DNA from: Solitalea koreensis
GTDB lineage: Bacteria > Bacteroidota > Bacteroidia > Sphingobacteriales > Sphingobacteriaceae
Direction of reading: 5' to 3'
Assembly (NCBI RefSeq): GCF_900182575.1
Contig: NZ_FXSZ01000001.1
Span: 1-64,000, forward strand
DNA: 64,000 nt
Positions within the stretch are counted from its first letter, which is position 1, and each line of letters begins with the position of its first letter. Shown in pieces: positions 10,036-19,469 of this stretch. Made by a program: the position numbers and the translations under genes. The notes beneath the pieces are model-generated. The model had not been told where the DNA came from and made no database searches. It saw nothing but the letters and a program-made list of their open reading frames with translations.

Positions 10036-13000
10036 TTAGAAACTAAATTTTAATTGTGCGCCAACCACTCTTACTCCCGGTAAGTTTGTTACTTCCATAA
10101 ATTCATTGGTTCCGCCTGTTGATTCTGGAGTTACATTAGGTATCGCTTTATATAAATACGCCACATTAGAAGCAAACACACCCACATTTACTTTTTGAAC
10201 CTTCATTTTGCTAGTTAGGCTACTTGGCAAATCGTAAGAAAGTGTAAGGCGGCGCAATGAAATGTAATCACTCTTATATACTACATCCTCTGTAACATCC
10301 ATATATCCCTGCCAATATGTTTTTTCATAATAGGCCTGAGCACAAATTAATTTGTCATTAGGAGTGACCCCATCCTCTTTTACTCCGTCTAACACAACCC
10401 CGTCATGAAATATAAAGTTATATTTAGAATCAGCCGGTACTGTTGAAGAATGAGAGGCCAATTGCTTGTACTCTCCGGAAGTTGTTACATAGTAGGGCAA
10501 ACCACCGTGAGCTTCATCTCTGTATTGTAAAGAGCTCGCAAAAGTGCCATTACCACGGCCAAACATATTAGACTGAGAAATTAAGGTACCACCAAATTGC
10601 CAATCTAAATCCATATCAAAAGAAACCCCTTTAAACTTCAGGTTAGAATTGAAGCCTCCTAAGGTTTTAGGTAAGGTAACACCCACTTTTTTAAGATTGT
10701 CTTTATCAAACACATTAACTCCATCACTATTAATAATAAATTTCCCTTCACTATTTCTTTTCCAAGGGGCAATATAAATTTCACCATATTCACCACCCAC
10801 AACAGCACGAGCAAATGCACCATTAACACCCCACAATGGATGAACAGTAATACCTTGCGCAAGCTCCATGATTTTATTTTTGTTGTAAGAAAGATTAAGT
10901 GTGGTATTCCAATTCCATTTTTTAGTGAGAACAGGAGTTCCTGTAAGTTGTAACTCTACCCCCCTATTGCGGATAGATCCGGCATTGGTTCTAACTGCTG
11001 CAGTACCGGATGATTGAGGAACTGACAATGCCATAATTTGATTGTACATATTACTTTGGTAGTACGAGAAATCAATACCTAAACGGTTATTGTTGAAAAA
11101 CTTAGTTTCAAAACCCAACTCCATTTCTCTTTTCTTTTCAGGTTTTAAATTCAAAACCAGTTTCCCATCTACCGTTTCAGCGGGAGGTAACGTGGTTGAA
11201 GCATTAGCAAATGGAACTGAGCCATAAAGGCCATTATCATAACTATTATTGCCAAAATATCTTTCGCCAGGTCGACCTACATCGGCTATAGATGCACGGA
11301 ACTTAGCAAACTTTATAACTTGTGGTAATTCCAAATGATCGGATGCAATGTATGAAAGACTTGCCCCTGGATAGAAATATCGATTATTAGACGGTGGTAA
11401 AATAGAGGTCCAGTCGTTTCTTCCCTGCAGTTCCAGGTATAAATAATTACGGAATGAAAGGTTGGCAGATGCTAAAACGCTATAGGTTACATCATCTCCC
11501 TCGTCACCCCAACCGGTATAAGTTGCAACATCTGTGGAGTTATTAAATTTAAATAGGTTTTCGATTGCAAAGTTTTTACTCAAACCATATAATGACTTGT
11601 CCATATTGTAACGGTAAACCGAACCTACAGTTCCGGTCAATGTAAAGTCTTTATTCAAATTCCTATTGAAGTTTAACAATGCTTGTCCATAAATTGAACT
11701 GTGCTGATTGTTTAACTCAGAGTAATAACCTTGTTTACTATCCAAATACAATGGTCTTGTAAATTTCTGTTTTACAACGTCATTGATTCGGGTCATATCA
11801 AAACCGCCCAATAAAGACAAATTCAACCAAGGTGTAAAATTAGCTGTTGCGTTAATGGACTGAATAAAATGATGTCTCAATTCATCATATGTATTTTGGG
11901 TTTGATTCCACAGATAATCGTTTCCAAAAGTACCTGAAATGGTACCGGTAGATCTATTAGCAATATCTTTATTCATAGCGAAATAAGAATATTGCCCAGT
12001 TTCATCTGTAATATTATCTCTTAAAAGATCTGTTTTCAGATCTCGTGCTATACCATAAGTGGCAAAAGATTGCATTCTGAAAGGAGCATTATGATTATCT
12101 GTATAATAATAATTCGAATTAAACCCTACTTTCAGGTATTTACTTGGATTAAAATTGCCGGAAAAACTCAAGACATGATTTTTTTGACCGGCTCCAACCA
12201 TTATACTATTATAGTTTTTGTTTGAATAGCCGAAACGAATGCTACCGAAGGCTCCTCCATTTGAAACAGAGATGTTAGTAGTTTGAAGATGCCCTTGATT
12301 AAAAAGTTCTTGATAATTATTGGGTTGCGCACTATATGGTCGCATTGTTTTATCGTACCAATAAACCTGGGTACCATCCATTTTGGGCCCGAAAGAACCT
12401 GAAGAATTAAAAAATACCGGTGTTTTTTGATCATTAATCATTTCATATCTAAACCCTTTAGCATCAGCCAAAGAAGGATCTACGTTAGAATAAGCCAAAT
12501 TGCCTCCTGATCCATATTCATTCTGAAAATCTGGTTGGAAAGCTACATTATCATAAGTATAATTGGTGCTGAAGTCAACACCAAGACCTTTCTTAAGTGC
12601 ACCATTTTTTGTATTGATTAAAACAACTCCGTTTGCCCCCATATACCCATACAATACGGCGGCTTTTGCTCCTTTTAAAACTTCAATAGATTCAATATCT
12701 TCAGCATTGATATCATTAATACCAGTACCTCTGTCACGCCCATCTCTGTCATTTGTACTGGTAGCTGTATTTTGGTCAAAAATTGGAATACCATCTACCA
12801 CAAATAATGGCCTTGTTCTGGCTCCTTCAGTTAATGAAACTGCATTTCTAATATTAATGACTGTACCTCCGGTAGGGCCCGTAGTGGTGCTGGCAATTCT
12901 CAAACCGGCTGCTTTACCATACAAAGACATTAATGGATTTACAGTATTACCGGTTTTCACTAATTCCTGTGATTTGATTGAAGATATTGCATAACCCAAT

Positions 13001-13350
13001 GTCTTTTGCTCCCTTTTAATCCCCAAAGCCGTAACCACTACCTCTTCAAGATTCTTCCCCTCATCTTCAAGCGTTACCTGAAGCATGGCTTTATTGCCAA
13101 CTGCCATAACTATTGTTTTATAACCTATGTAGCTAAAACTCAATTTGGCATTTTCAGCAACTGAAATACTGAATTTTCCATCCGCATCGCTAATGGTTCC
13201 CTGTTGTGATCCGACAACCTGAATGTTTACGGCCGGAAGAGGCTCATTGTTTTTGTCTTTTACGACACCTGTTACTGTTTTCATTGTTTGTGCAAATGTT
13301 AGTGCACTCCAAAAAAACAGCGTGAGAAATAAGAGTAATTTTTGTTTCAT
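10036..13350 (-). CDS. SusC/RagA-family TonB-dependent receptor, pair 2
   Basis: Outer-membrane TonB-dependent channel working with the SusD lipoprotein downstream. I chose ATG at 13350 because the protein then begins MKQKLLLF with a signal peptide ending TFAQ, matching the pair 1 gene; an upstream in-frame ATG at 13377 would add nine residues before the signal peptide. Order: signal peptide (1-20), CarboxypepD_reg-like domain (about 24-105, GVVKDKNNEPLPAVNIQVVG), TonB-box/plug region (EEVVVTALGIKRE; VLKGAKAAVLYGYMGANGV), then beta-barrel ending in KFSF with a terminal aromatic residue. About 1104 residues, full length. The first 130 or so codons are much more similar to pair 1 than the remainder. 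Confidence 0.93.
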   Translation of the reverse strand: MKQKLLLFLTLFFWSALTFAQTMKTVTGVVKDKNNEPLPAVNIQVVGSQQGTISDADGKFSISVAENAKLSFSYIGYKTIVMAVGNKAMLQVTLEDEGKNLEEVVVTALGIKREQKTLGYAISSIKSQELVKTGNTVNPLMSLYGKAAGLRIASTTTGPTGGTVINIRNAVSLTEGARTRPLFVVDGIPIFDQNTATSTNDRDGRDRGTGINDINAEDIESIEVLKGAKAAVLYGYMGANGVVLINTKNGALKKGLGVDFSTNYTYDNVAFQPDFQNEYGSGGNLAYSNVDPSLADAKGFRYEMINDQKTPVFFNSSGSFGPKMDGTQVYWYDKTMRPYSAQPNNYQELFNQGHLQTTNISVSNGGAFGSIRFGYSNKNYNSIMVGAGQKNHVLSFSGNFNPSKYLKVGFNSNYYYTDNHNAPFRMQSFATYGIARDLKTDLLRDNITDETGQYSYFAMNKDIANRSTGTISGTFGNDYLWNQTQNTYDELRHHFIQSINATANFTPWLNLSLLGGFDMTRINDVVKQKFTRPLYLDSKQGYYSELNNQHSSIYGQALLNFNRNLNKDFTLTGTVGSVYRYNMDKSLYGLSKNFAIENLFKFNNSTDVATYTGWGDEGDDVTYSVLASANLSFRNYLYLELQGRNDWTSILPPSNNRYFYPGASLSYIASDHLELPQVIKFAKFRASIADVGRPGERYFGNNSYDNGLYGSVPFANASTTLPPAETVDGKLVLNLKPEKKREMELGFETKFFNNNRLGIDFSYYQSNMYNQIMALSVPQSSGTAAVRTNAGSIRNRGVELQLTGTPVLTKKWNWNTTLNLSYNKNKIMELAQGITVHPLWGVNGAFARAVVGGEYGEIYIAPWKRNSEGKFIINSDGVNVFDKDNLKKVGVTLPKTLGGFNSNLKFKGVSFDMDLDWQFGGTLISQSNMFGRGNGTFASSLQYRDEAHGGLPYYVTTSGEYKQLASHSSTVPADSKYNFIFHDGVVLDGVKEDGVTPNDKLICAQAYYEKTYWQGYMDVTEDVVYKSDYISLRRLTLSYDLPSSLTSKMKVQKVNVGVFASNVAYLYKAIPNVTPESTGGTNEFMEVTNLPGVRVVGAQLKFSF

Positions 13351-13646
13351 AATTTTAATAAAGTTTAAATTACACATAGTTAACTAAAATTAACTATTAA
13401 TTACTTTATAAAAGTACCGAATCATTAAAGAATTTTAACACAAAAAAACAGGCGAAAGATCACCATACGAGAAGTTCCAAATACCTTTACGAAGCTTTGA
13501 GAATTTAATTATTTTTTGAACACTTAAGAGGAAACAACCAAGAAACTCCTTTAATCTCAAAAAAAATACTAACCTAATAATCAACACGTTAAATAAAATT
13601 TTTTTTGATTTAAGTTAAATCACTTGGATGTTCAGTCCAATTAGCA
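13351..13646. other. AT-rich intergenic region upstream of SusC pair 2
   Basis: About 300 nt between the SusC start and the fourth tRNA-Glu promoter. No open frame or tRNA is visible. A minus-strand TACTTTTA (around 13410-13420) is one mismatch from TAnnTTTG and could be the SusC promoter; support is weak. Confidence 0.4.
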
Positions 13647-13654
13647 TACTTTTG
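13647..13654 (+). promoter_or_regulatory. putative -7 element for the fourth tRNA-Glu
   Basis: TACTTTTG fits TAnnTTTG exactly and lies 20 nt before the tRNA, the same placement as at the tandem cluster. The -33 position holds only a partial match (CTTG). Confidence 0.55.
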
Positions 13655-13673
13655 CGCCACTGTAAAAAACAAT

Positions 13674-13745
13674 GGCCCGTTCGTCTAGGGGTTAGGACGC
13701 CAGATTTTCATTCTGGAAACACGGGTTCGATTCCCGTACGGGCTA
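13674..13745 (+). tRNA. tRNA-Glu (TTC), copy 4
   Basis: Identical over 72 nt to the three tandem copies at 2622-2996 and in the same orientation. Together with them it brackets the two SusC/SusD pairs as direct repeats about 10.7 kb apart. Confidence 0.97.
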
Positions 13746-13746
13746 C

Positions 13747-13783
13747 AAAAAAAGGCTTTTAGAATATTCTGAAAGCCTTTTTT
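13747..13783 (+). terminator. terminator of the fourth tRNA-Glu
   Basis: AAAGGCTTTT / GAAAGCCTTT hairpin followed by a T run, directly behind the tRNA. Confidence 0.8.
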
Positions 13784-14206
13784 ATTACCTACCCTACCGT
13801 CCTACTACTACCTCACAAATTCAACCCTCTTTAAATCGCTAAACAAATCCCTACTCCTTTAAAACTTTCCAACTTTGGCACTAAAAAAAATCATATTAAC
13901 ATTAAAAAAGAGGCTATCTCGACCTTAAGGCAGCCTCTTTTTGTTTGTGAAAAATGCAAGACCCAACTTTTTTAGTTAAATAAAATAACAAAATTTTATT
14001 TAACTAACATATTATTATTAATTTATTAACTAAAAAAACATGTCTTTACTTTTAAACTAACATCTTATTTATTTCCTCAAGAGTAATTACTCCCTACTTT
14101 CATTCAAAAAGACACAGTTGATTAATACAGAATAATCATTGCATAATCCATTGTTTTTAAAACTTATAAAAATCAAATTAGGCACCTAGAAAGGTAAGCT
14201 GTGATT
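13784..14206. other. intergenic region with an orphan hairpin, upstream of the sigma gene
   Basis: About 420 nt of AT-rich sequence without a supportable open frame. A bidirectional terminator-like hairpin (AGAGGCT / AGCCTCT, with A6 before and T5 after) lies at 13904-13943 but follows no visible gene. The remainder presumably carries the promoter of the sigma/anti-sigma operon, for which no clear consensus was found. Confidence 0.5.
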
Positions 14207-14764
14207 ATGTCTGAAATTCAAATCATTACAAAGGATCAAATAGAGGATCTGTTCCATGCAAATTATAAGAATTTGTGCATGGTAGCAGTTCGCTATGTTG
14301 ATGACTTAGATCTTGCAAAAGATCTTGTCCAAGAATTCTTTGTGTACCTATTGAACAAACAGGAACAAATTCAACTTAGAACTTCTTTCGAAGCTTATGC
14401 GGTTCGCTCCATTAAATTTACCTGTATCACCTATCTAAAAAGGCAAAAGGGGAAAATTATTTACCAATCAGATAATTTGCCCGAGACAGCATTTGACCCC
14501 TTTGGATTGATTGAGGATGAAAACCTGAAAACTGAAACCTATACCAAGCTTAATACTGCATTAAAAAATTTACCGACTGAACGACGTAAGATTTTTTTAA
14601 TGAGCAATGTTGAAGGGCTTACTTATGCTGAAATTGCCGAAATCAATGGCATTTCGGTAAACACGGTAAAAACCCAAATAAAAAAAGCATACGCAACTCT
14701 TCGCACTGAACTCTTCGCAAAAACACTCATTGCCCTAATATTATTTCTCAAAAAGGGCAATTAG
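14207..14764 (+). CDS. ECF RNA polymerase sigma factor (FecI-like)
   Basis: Extracytoplasmic-function sigma factor expected to transcribe the SusC/SusD operon that follows. Region 2 is seen near residues 20-85 (the segment DLAKDLVQEFFVYL, then an aromatic/basic stretch around TCITYLKRQKG). Region 4 is near 120-175 with the helix-turn-helix LTYAEIAEINGISVNTVKTQIKKAYATLR. At about 185 residues it has only regions 2 and 4, as ECF factors do. I prefer ATG at 14207 to GTG at 14201 because the AGAAAGG purine stretch is then better placed. The next gene encodes its FecR-type anti-sigma factor. The specific inducer is not known. Confidence 0.93.
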   Translation: MSEIQIITKDQIEDLFHANYKNLCMVAVRYVDDLDLAKDLVQEFFVYLLNKQEQIQLRTSFEAYAVRSIKFTCITYLKRQKGKIIYQSDNLPETAFDPFGLIEDENLKTETYTKLNTALKNLPTERRKIFLMSNVEGLTYAEIAEINGISVNTVKTQIKKAYATLRTELFAKTLIALILFLKKGN

Positions 14765-14855
14765 GAAAATTTATTTTCATTTTTATTAAAAAAACAATCA
14801 CCCCTTTTCCTACCAAGTGCTACTTAATAAATACAAAAACAAGTAGCACTACCAA

Positions 14856-15977
14856 ATGAACAGCAAAAAATGGATACATAATTTTCTTGAGGAGGAATCA
14901 TTCCAAGATCAGTTGTTCCAAAACAGTGATCAGGAAATCCTGAAAAAAGAAAAAGCATTGATTGAAAATGCAGCATTATATGCTAAATATTCAAACAAAA
15001 TTAATTCCCAAGCCGACTGGAAACAATTGCAAAAAAGACTTAAAACGGGTCGGTTAATCTCATTGAAGTCACTATTAAAGTATGCAGCAATTTTAGGCAT
15101 ACCATTAATGATTGGTGCAAGATTTTACATTTTCAACAAAGAAACATCTGTTGTTCAACTAACTGAAAAAAAACAACAGAAGAATAAAGTAATGCTAATT
15201 CTTCAGGATGGTTCAACCGTAGATCTTCAGGCCGCCAAACAAGCGAAAGGACTTAACGGTTTACAGATCTTCAATCAAAACAGTACGCTTGATTATACCA
15301 ATGCCAAAACAGCTACTGCCGATGAGCCAGTATTTAACACACTGGTTGTTCCAAGAGGGTCGGATTATAAACTAGTTCTTGAAGACAGTACGCAGATATG
15401 GATAAACGCCGATACCAGAATTAAATACCAGGTAAACATTAATAAGACAGCTACTCGCGAAGTTTATCTGGAAAGCGGAGAAGCTTATTTTAAGGTTAGC
15501 AAAAATCCGAAAAAACCATTTGTTGTGCACAATGGAAAAATGAATGTTCAGGTACTGGGTACATCCTTTAATATGAATACGTATGCTGACAATATTCAAA
15601 CTACGCTTGTGGAAGGAAAAGTTAAAGTGAGCACAGAAACAAGTAAACACCTGGAATTAACTCCCGGACAGCAATCAAATTTTAACCGTTTAAACGGAAG
15701 CCTGGAGAAGCAAGAGGTGGATGTTTATCCTTTTGTTTCCTGGAAAGATGGCGTAATCACTTTTGAAAACGAAACAATGGACGATTTAATGGAAACGATC
15801 GGTCGTTTGTACGATTATGACATTCAAATAAAAGACGAAGACATTAAAAAGTGGCATTTCTCGGGTAGTGCCGACAAAAAAGAATCCATAAAGGATGTTT
15901 TAACTATCATTCAAAAAACTTCACAACTTAAGTTCACCATAAAAGAAAGGAGCATTATTGTAGAAAAAGCAGACTAA
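14856..15977 (+). CDS. FecR-family anti-sigma factor
   Basis: Inner-membrane anti-sigma factor that holds the ECF sigma factor until signalled by the STN domain of a TonB-dependent receptor. A cytoplasmic N-terminal helical part (about 1-67) is followed by one membrane segment (about 70-92, LLKYAAILGIPLMIGARFYIF). Next is a periplasmic FecR domain (about 165-262, motif RGSDYKLVLEDSTQIWINADTRI and GTSFNMNTY). The C-terminus (about 295-373) resembles the DUF4974 domain usual in Bacteroidetes FecR proteins (ITFENETMDDLMETIGRLYDYDI). It has 373 residues. It follows the sigma gene by 91 nt and precedes an STN-bearing SusC, completing a FecI-FecR-FecA-like signalling route. Confidence 0.94.
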   Translation: MNSKKWIHNFLEEESFQDQLFQNSDQEILKKEKALIENAALYAKYSNKINSQADWKQLQKRLKTGRLISLKSLLKYAAILGIPLMIGARFYIFNKETSVVQLTEKKQQKNKVMLILQDGSTVDLQAAKQAKGLNGLQIFNQNSTLDYTNAKTATADEPVFNTLVVPRGSDYKLVLEDSTQIWINADTRIKYQVNINKTATREVYLESGEAYFKVSKNPKKPFVVHNGKMNVQVLGTSFNMNTYADNIQTTLVEGKVKVSTETSKHLELTPGQQSNFNRLNGSLEKQEVDVYPFVSWKDGVITFENETMDDLMETIGRLYDYDIQIKDEDIKKWHFSGSADKKESIKDVLTIIQKTSQLKFTIKERSIIVEKAD

Positions 15978-15989
15978 AAGTAAACAAAA

Positions 15990-16057
15990 GGGCGATGCTT
16001 CAGACATCACCCCATGGTAAGTTTTCATAAATCATAACTGAGAGGCTTATGATTTAT
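15990..16057 (+). promoter_or_regulatory. two hairpins between fecR-like and susC-like genes
   Basis: First hairpin: GGGCGATG / CATCACCC (15990-16012, one mismatch). Second: ATAAATCATAA / TTATGATTTAT (16027-16057), an 11-bp perfect stem. Neither is followed by a clean T run. They could tune expression between the regulators and the receptor, or stabilise mRNA ends; function is inferred. Confidence 0.4.
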
Positions 16058-16086
16058 TGTATTATCTCAACCCAATTCCAATCTAA

Positions 16087-19000
16087 ATGAAAAATAATTA
16101 CAAAAGAATTATACCCATAAAAAACAATTTGAAAGGCATTTTCAGAAAAAAAGGAATCACCGCTTTTCTGTTTTTAGCATTTTCTATGAATGTGATGGCG
16201 CAGTCAGCGCAGAAAGTAAGCCTAAAGGTTAAAAATGTACCGGCTTCAGCTGCAATTGATGCGCTCAAAAAGCAAGTGAAGGGCTTTGTGGTTTATAACC
16301 ACGAAGAAGTAAATGCTTTACCAAAAGTTACCCTGAATGTTAAAGATCAGCCCTTTGAAAAGGTGTTAGATCAAATTCTTGCAGGTTCTAACTTAAATTA
16401 TACAGTTCAAAATAACTCAATAATTATCGGACCTAAATCTGATGCTAAAACTTCGGTTGCCCGTAAAAAAATATTAGTAACTGGTGTAGTTTCCGATGAG
16501 GATAATCTTCCTTTATTTAAGGCTAGTGTTTCTGAATACGGCACTACTAACAACGGAACCACTACCAATGAAAAAGGTCAGTTTCAATTGAATGTTGCGG
16601 AAAATTCTACCATTATCATCAGCTATTTGGGTATGACCCCTCAAAGAATATCGGTTGGTGAAGGTAAGACCTCTTTTAAAATTACATTAAAGTCGAACAC
16701 TGCTAGCATTAAAGAAGTTGTAGTAACTGGTATTCCTTATACTCGTAGAGCTGAAAGCTTTACCGGTGCCGCTACAAAAATCACCAAACAGGAATTACAA
16801 AGAGCAGGAACGCAGAATATTTTTCAAAGCTTGAAAAATCTTGAACCTTCCTTAAATATTTCAGACAACTTTGTGAATGGTTCGGACCCTAACAAGTTGC
16901 CAGATATGCAGGTCAGAGGTTCATCTTCATTCCCTGATTTGAAAGGAGAATATGCTACCAAACCTAATCAACCACTATTTATTGTGGATGGTTTTGAAAT
17001 GACTATAGAAAAAGTATCAGATCTTCCACTGACAAGAATTGAATCTGTAACCATTTTAAAAGACGCTTCAGCCAAGGCTATATATGGTTCAAGAGCTGCA
17101 AACGGTGTTATCGTTATTGAAACGGTAAAAGTTAAGCCCGGCCAATTAAGACTTAACTACAACGGAAGTTTAGGAATTGAAGCTCCTGATTTCAGCAGTT
17201 ATAACATGGCGAATGCCTCTGAAAAATTAAACCTGGAAAAACAATTAGGAGCTTACAACAGAGCTCAGCCTATTACAAGTTTACCATACGACAGTTTGTA
17301 CTATGCGAACCTAAAAGAAGTTCAAAGCGGTGTTAATACCGACTGGTTAGCGCAACCTACACAGATGGGTGTAACCAACAAGCATGCGTTTTCTTTAGAA
17401 GCCGGCGATGAACGCTTAAGTACTGGATTTTCTTTCTTTACAAGCAACACCCAAGGTGTGATGAAGGGAAGTGACAGAAAGAATTTGGGAGGAGCTTTCT
17501 CACTTTCTTATCGTTACAATGGTGTAATGTTCAGAAACCAGTTTCAGCTTAGCAAAGTAAATTCAGCTAATTCTCCATACGGCAATTTCGATGAATATGC
17601 TAAATTGAACCCTTACTGGAGACCATACAATGAGGACGGCACCGTTCGTAGATTCTTAGGTATTGGTCCGATTTTATCTGGAAGTGTTTACAATCCTATG
17701 TATAACGCTACTATAAATACAACAAATACTTCAGACTATACTGATATTACTAACAACACTTATCTGGAGTGGAAAGCGAATGATAATATAAAGGTAACAG
17801 GTCGTTTTGGGTTCACTAATACTGTAAATGGTTCAGAAGTATTTTATCCTGCTAGTCATACCAAGTACATGGGCTCTACTACTGACGATATAACTTTAAG
17901 GGGATCGTATGACAAGGGTAATGGAAAGGCGTCTTCTGTTAGCAGTGACTTAAATATGAACTATTCAAAGGAATGGGGCCGTCATTCTCTCTTTACCAAT
18001 ATTGGTACAACAATCCGCGAGGACAAATCTGAAAATTATCTATATTCTGCAGTGGGTCTTCCTAATGACAAATTGGATAATATCATTTTTGCCAAACAAT
18101 ATGCTGTAAACAGTAAACCAACAGGTAGTGAATCAATCGCCAGAGAATTAGGTACTTTAGCTACAGCTAATTACTCTTTTGATAATAAATATTTTGCTGA
18201 CGCATCTATTCGTTATAGCACTTCTTCTCTATATGGCTCTAATAATCGTTGGGGGGCATTCTGGTCAGCCGGCGCAGGATGGAACATTCACAAAGAGAGT
18301 TTTCTTGCAGACAATAAATACATCAATCTTTTGAAACTAAGAGGTTCAATGGGTTATACAGGATCACAAAATTTCAGTGCATACCAAGCAATGTTATTAT
18401 ATACTTACAATGTTGATAACCCTTATCAAGGATTGTTTGGTACAAATCTTCTCGGTCTGCCTAATAACGATTTAAAATGGCAACAGCGTTTAGACTATAA
18501 CGTTGGTCTTGATGCGGAAATTTTGAAGCGTTTAAGTATGCGTTTAGATGTATATAAAGGCATTACCAATAATCTTATTACAGATATCACAACTCCTCCG
18601 TCTCTTGGTTTTAATACCTATAAGGCCAACCTTGGTCAAATTGTAAATACCGGTTTAGAATTTAAGCTGAATTACAAAATGTTGGTTAATCCAACCAATA
18701 GACAGATGCTTAATGTCTTTGTAGCAGGTGCATCTAACACCAACAAGATTGAAAAAATTTCTAATTCGTTGCAGAGCCTTACAAGTTCACAAGATAAACT
18801 ATCCGCAACCAGTAATAAACTCTTTACAAGATTCCAGGAAGGTCAATCTCTAGATGCAATCTGGGCGGTTCCTTCAAATGGGATTGATCCTGCTACCGGA
18901 AAGGAAATCTTCGTGAAAAAAGATGGTACTCTTACTGATGTATGGGATGTTAATGACAAAGTTGTGGTAGGTAATAGCCAACCTAAACTTCAAGGTAATA

Positions 19001-19437
19001 TAGGCGCCAATTTTCAATACAAAGGGTTTAGCGCAGGTATTATTGGCCGGTACAGAATGGGGGGGCAGCTATACAACCAAACCCTCGTTGATAAAGTAGA
19101 AAATGCATCGCTAAACAATAACGTTGACAAACGAGCTTACTACAATAGCTGGAAAAATCCGGGTGATGATGTTTTGTTTAGAAACATAGGTGTTGCAAAT
19201 ACAATTACCCAGCCTACTTCTCGCTTTGTACAAAATTTAAGTGAATTGAACCTTTCGTCAATTAATCTTGGATATGACTTTTACAAATTTGAGTTCGTGA
19301 AAAAGTTAAAACTGGAAAGCCTGTCGTTAATGCTTAACCTCAACGATGTACAAACATTCAGCACAGTACAAACTGAAAGGGGAACTGCTTATCCATTTGC
19401 ACGTTACTGTTCATTTACAGTTAATGCTAATTTTTAA
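16087..19437 (+). CDS. SusC/RagA-family TonB-dependent transducer with STN domain
   Basis: Outer-membrane TonB-dependent channel that also signals to the FecR protein. Order: long signal peptide (about 1-38, ending VMAQ), STN domain (about 42-116, KVSLKVKNVPASAAIDALKKQ and the SNLNYTVQNNSIII end), CarboxypepD_reg-like domain (about 128-212, GVVSDEDNLPLFKASV), plug (about 222-345, motif IKEVVVTGIPYTRRAESFTG, then TILKDASAKAIYGSRAANGV), then a beta-barrel ending in NANF. It has 1116 residues. The STN domain is absent from the other two SusC proteins here and is the hallmark of receptors that activate an ECF sigma factor through FecR. Its stop overlaps the next ATG (TAATG). Confidence 0.95.
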   Translation: MKNNYKRIIPIKNNLKGIFRKKGITAFLFLAFSMNVMAQSAQKVSLKVKNVPASAAIDALKKQVKGFVVYNHEEVNALPKVTLNVKDQPFEKVLDQILAGSNLNYTVQNNSIIIGPKSDAKTSVARKKILVTGVVSDEDNLPLFKASVSEYGTTNNGTTTNEKGQFQLNVAENSTIIISYLGMTPQRISVGEGKTSFKITLKSNTASIKEVVVTGIPYTRRAESFTGAATKITKQELQRAGTQNIFQSLKNLEPSLNISDNFVNGSDPNKLPDMQVRGSSSFPDLKGEYATKPNQPLFIVDGFEMTIEKVSDLPLTRIESVTILKDASAKAIYGSRAANGVIVIETVKVKPGQLRLNYNGSLGIEAPDFSSYNMANASEKLNLEKQLGAYNRAQPITSLPYDSLYYANLKEVQSGVNTDWLAQPTQMGVTNKHAFSLEAGDERLSTGFSFFTSNTQGVMKGSDRKNLGGAFSLSYRYNGVMFRNQFQLSKVNSANSPYGNFDEYAKLNPYWRPYNEDGTVRRFLGIGPILSGSVYNPMYNATINTTNTSDYTDITNNTYLEWKANDNIKVTGRFGFTNTVNGSEVFYPASHTKYMGSTTDDITLRGSYDKGNGKASSVSSDLNMNYSKEWGRHSLFTNIGTTIREDKSENYLYSAVGLPNDKLDNIIFAKQYAVNSKPTGSESIARELGTLATANYSFDNKYFADASIRYSTSSLYGSNNRWGAFWSAGAGWNIHKESFLADNKYINLLKLRGSMGYTGSQNFSAYQAMLLYTYNVDNPYQGLFGTNLLGLPNNDLKWQQRLDYNVGLDAEILKRLSMRLDVYKGITNNLITDITTPPSLGFNTYKANLGQIVNTGLEFKLNYKMLVNPTNRQMLNVFVAGASNTNKIEKISNSLQSLTSSQDKLSATSNKLFTRFQEGQSLDAIWAVPSNGIDPATGKEIFVKKDGTLTDVWDVNDKVVVGNSQPKLQGNIGANFQYKGFSAGIIGRYRMGGQLYNQTLVDKVENASLNNNVDKRAYYNSWKNPGDDVLFRNIGVANTITQPTSRFVQNLSELNLSSINLGYDFYKFEFVKKLKLESLSLMLNLNDVQTFSTVQTERGTAYPFARYCSFTVNANF

Positions 19438-19469
19438 TGGACACTTATATAAACCAAAAAGAATTTGAA

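Noticed and set aside
2622..13745. Genomic island with an integrase at tRNA-Glu
   Set aside because: No integrase, transposase or phage gene is visible; only the repeated tRNA copies support mobility, so it is kept as a recombination hypothesis.
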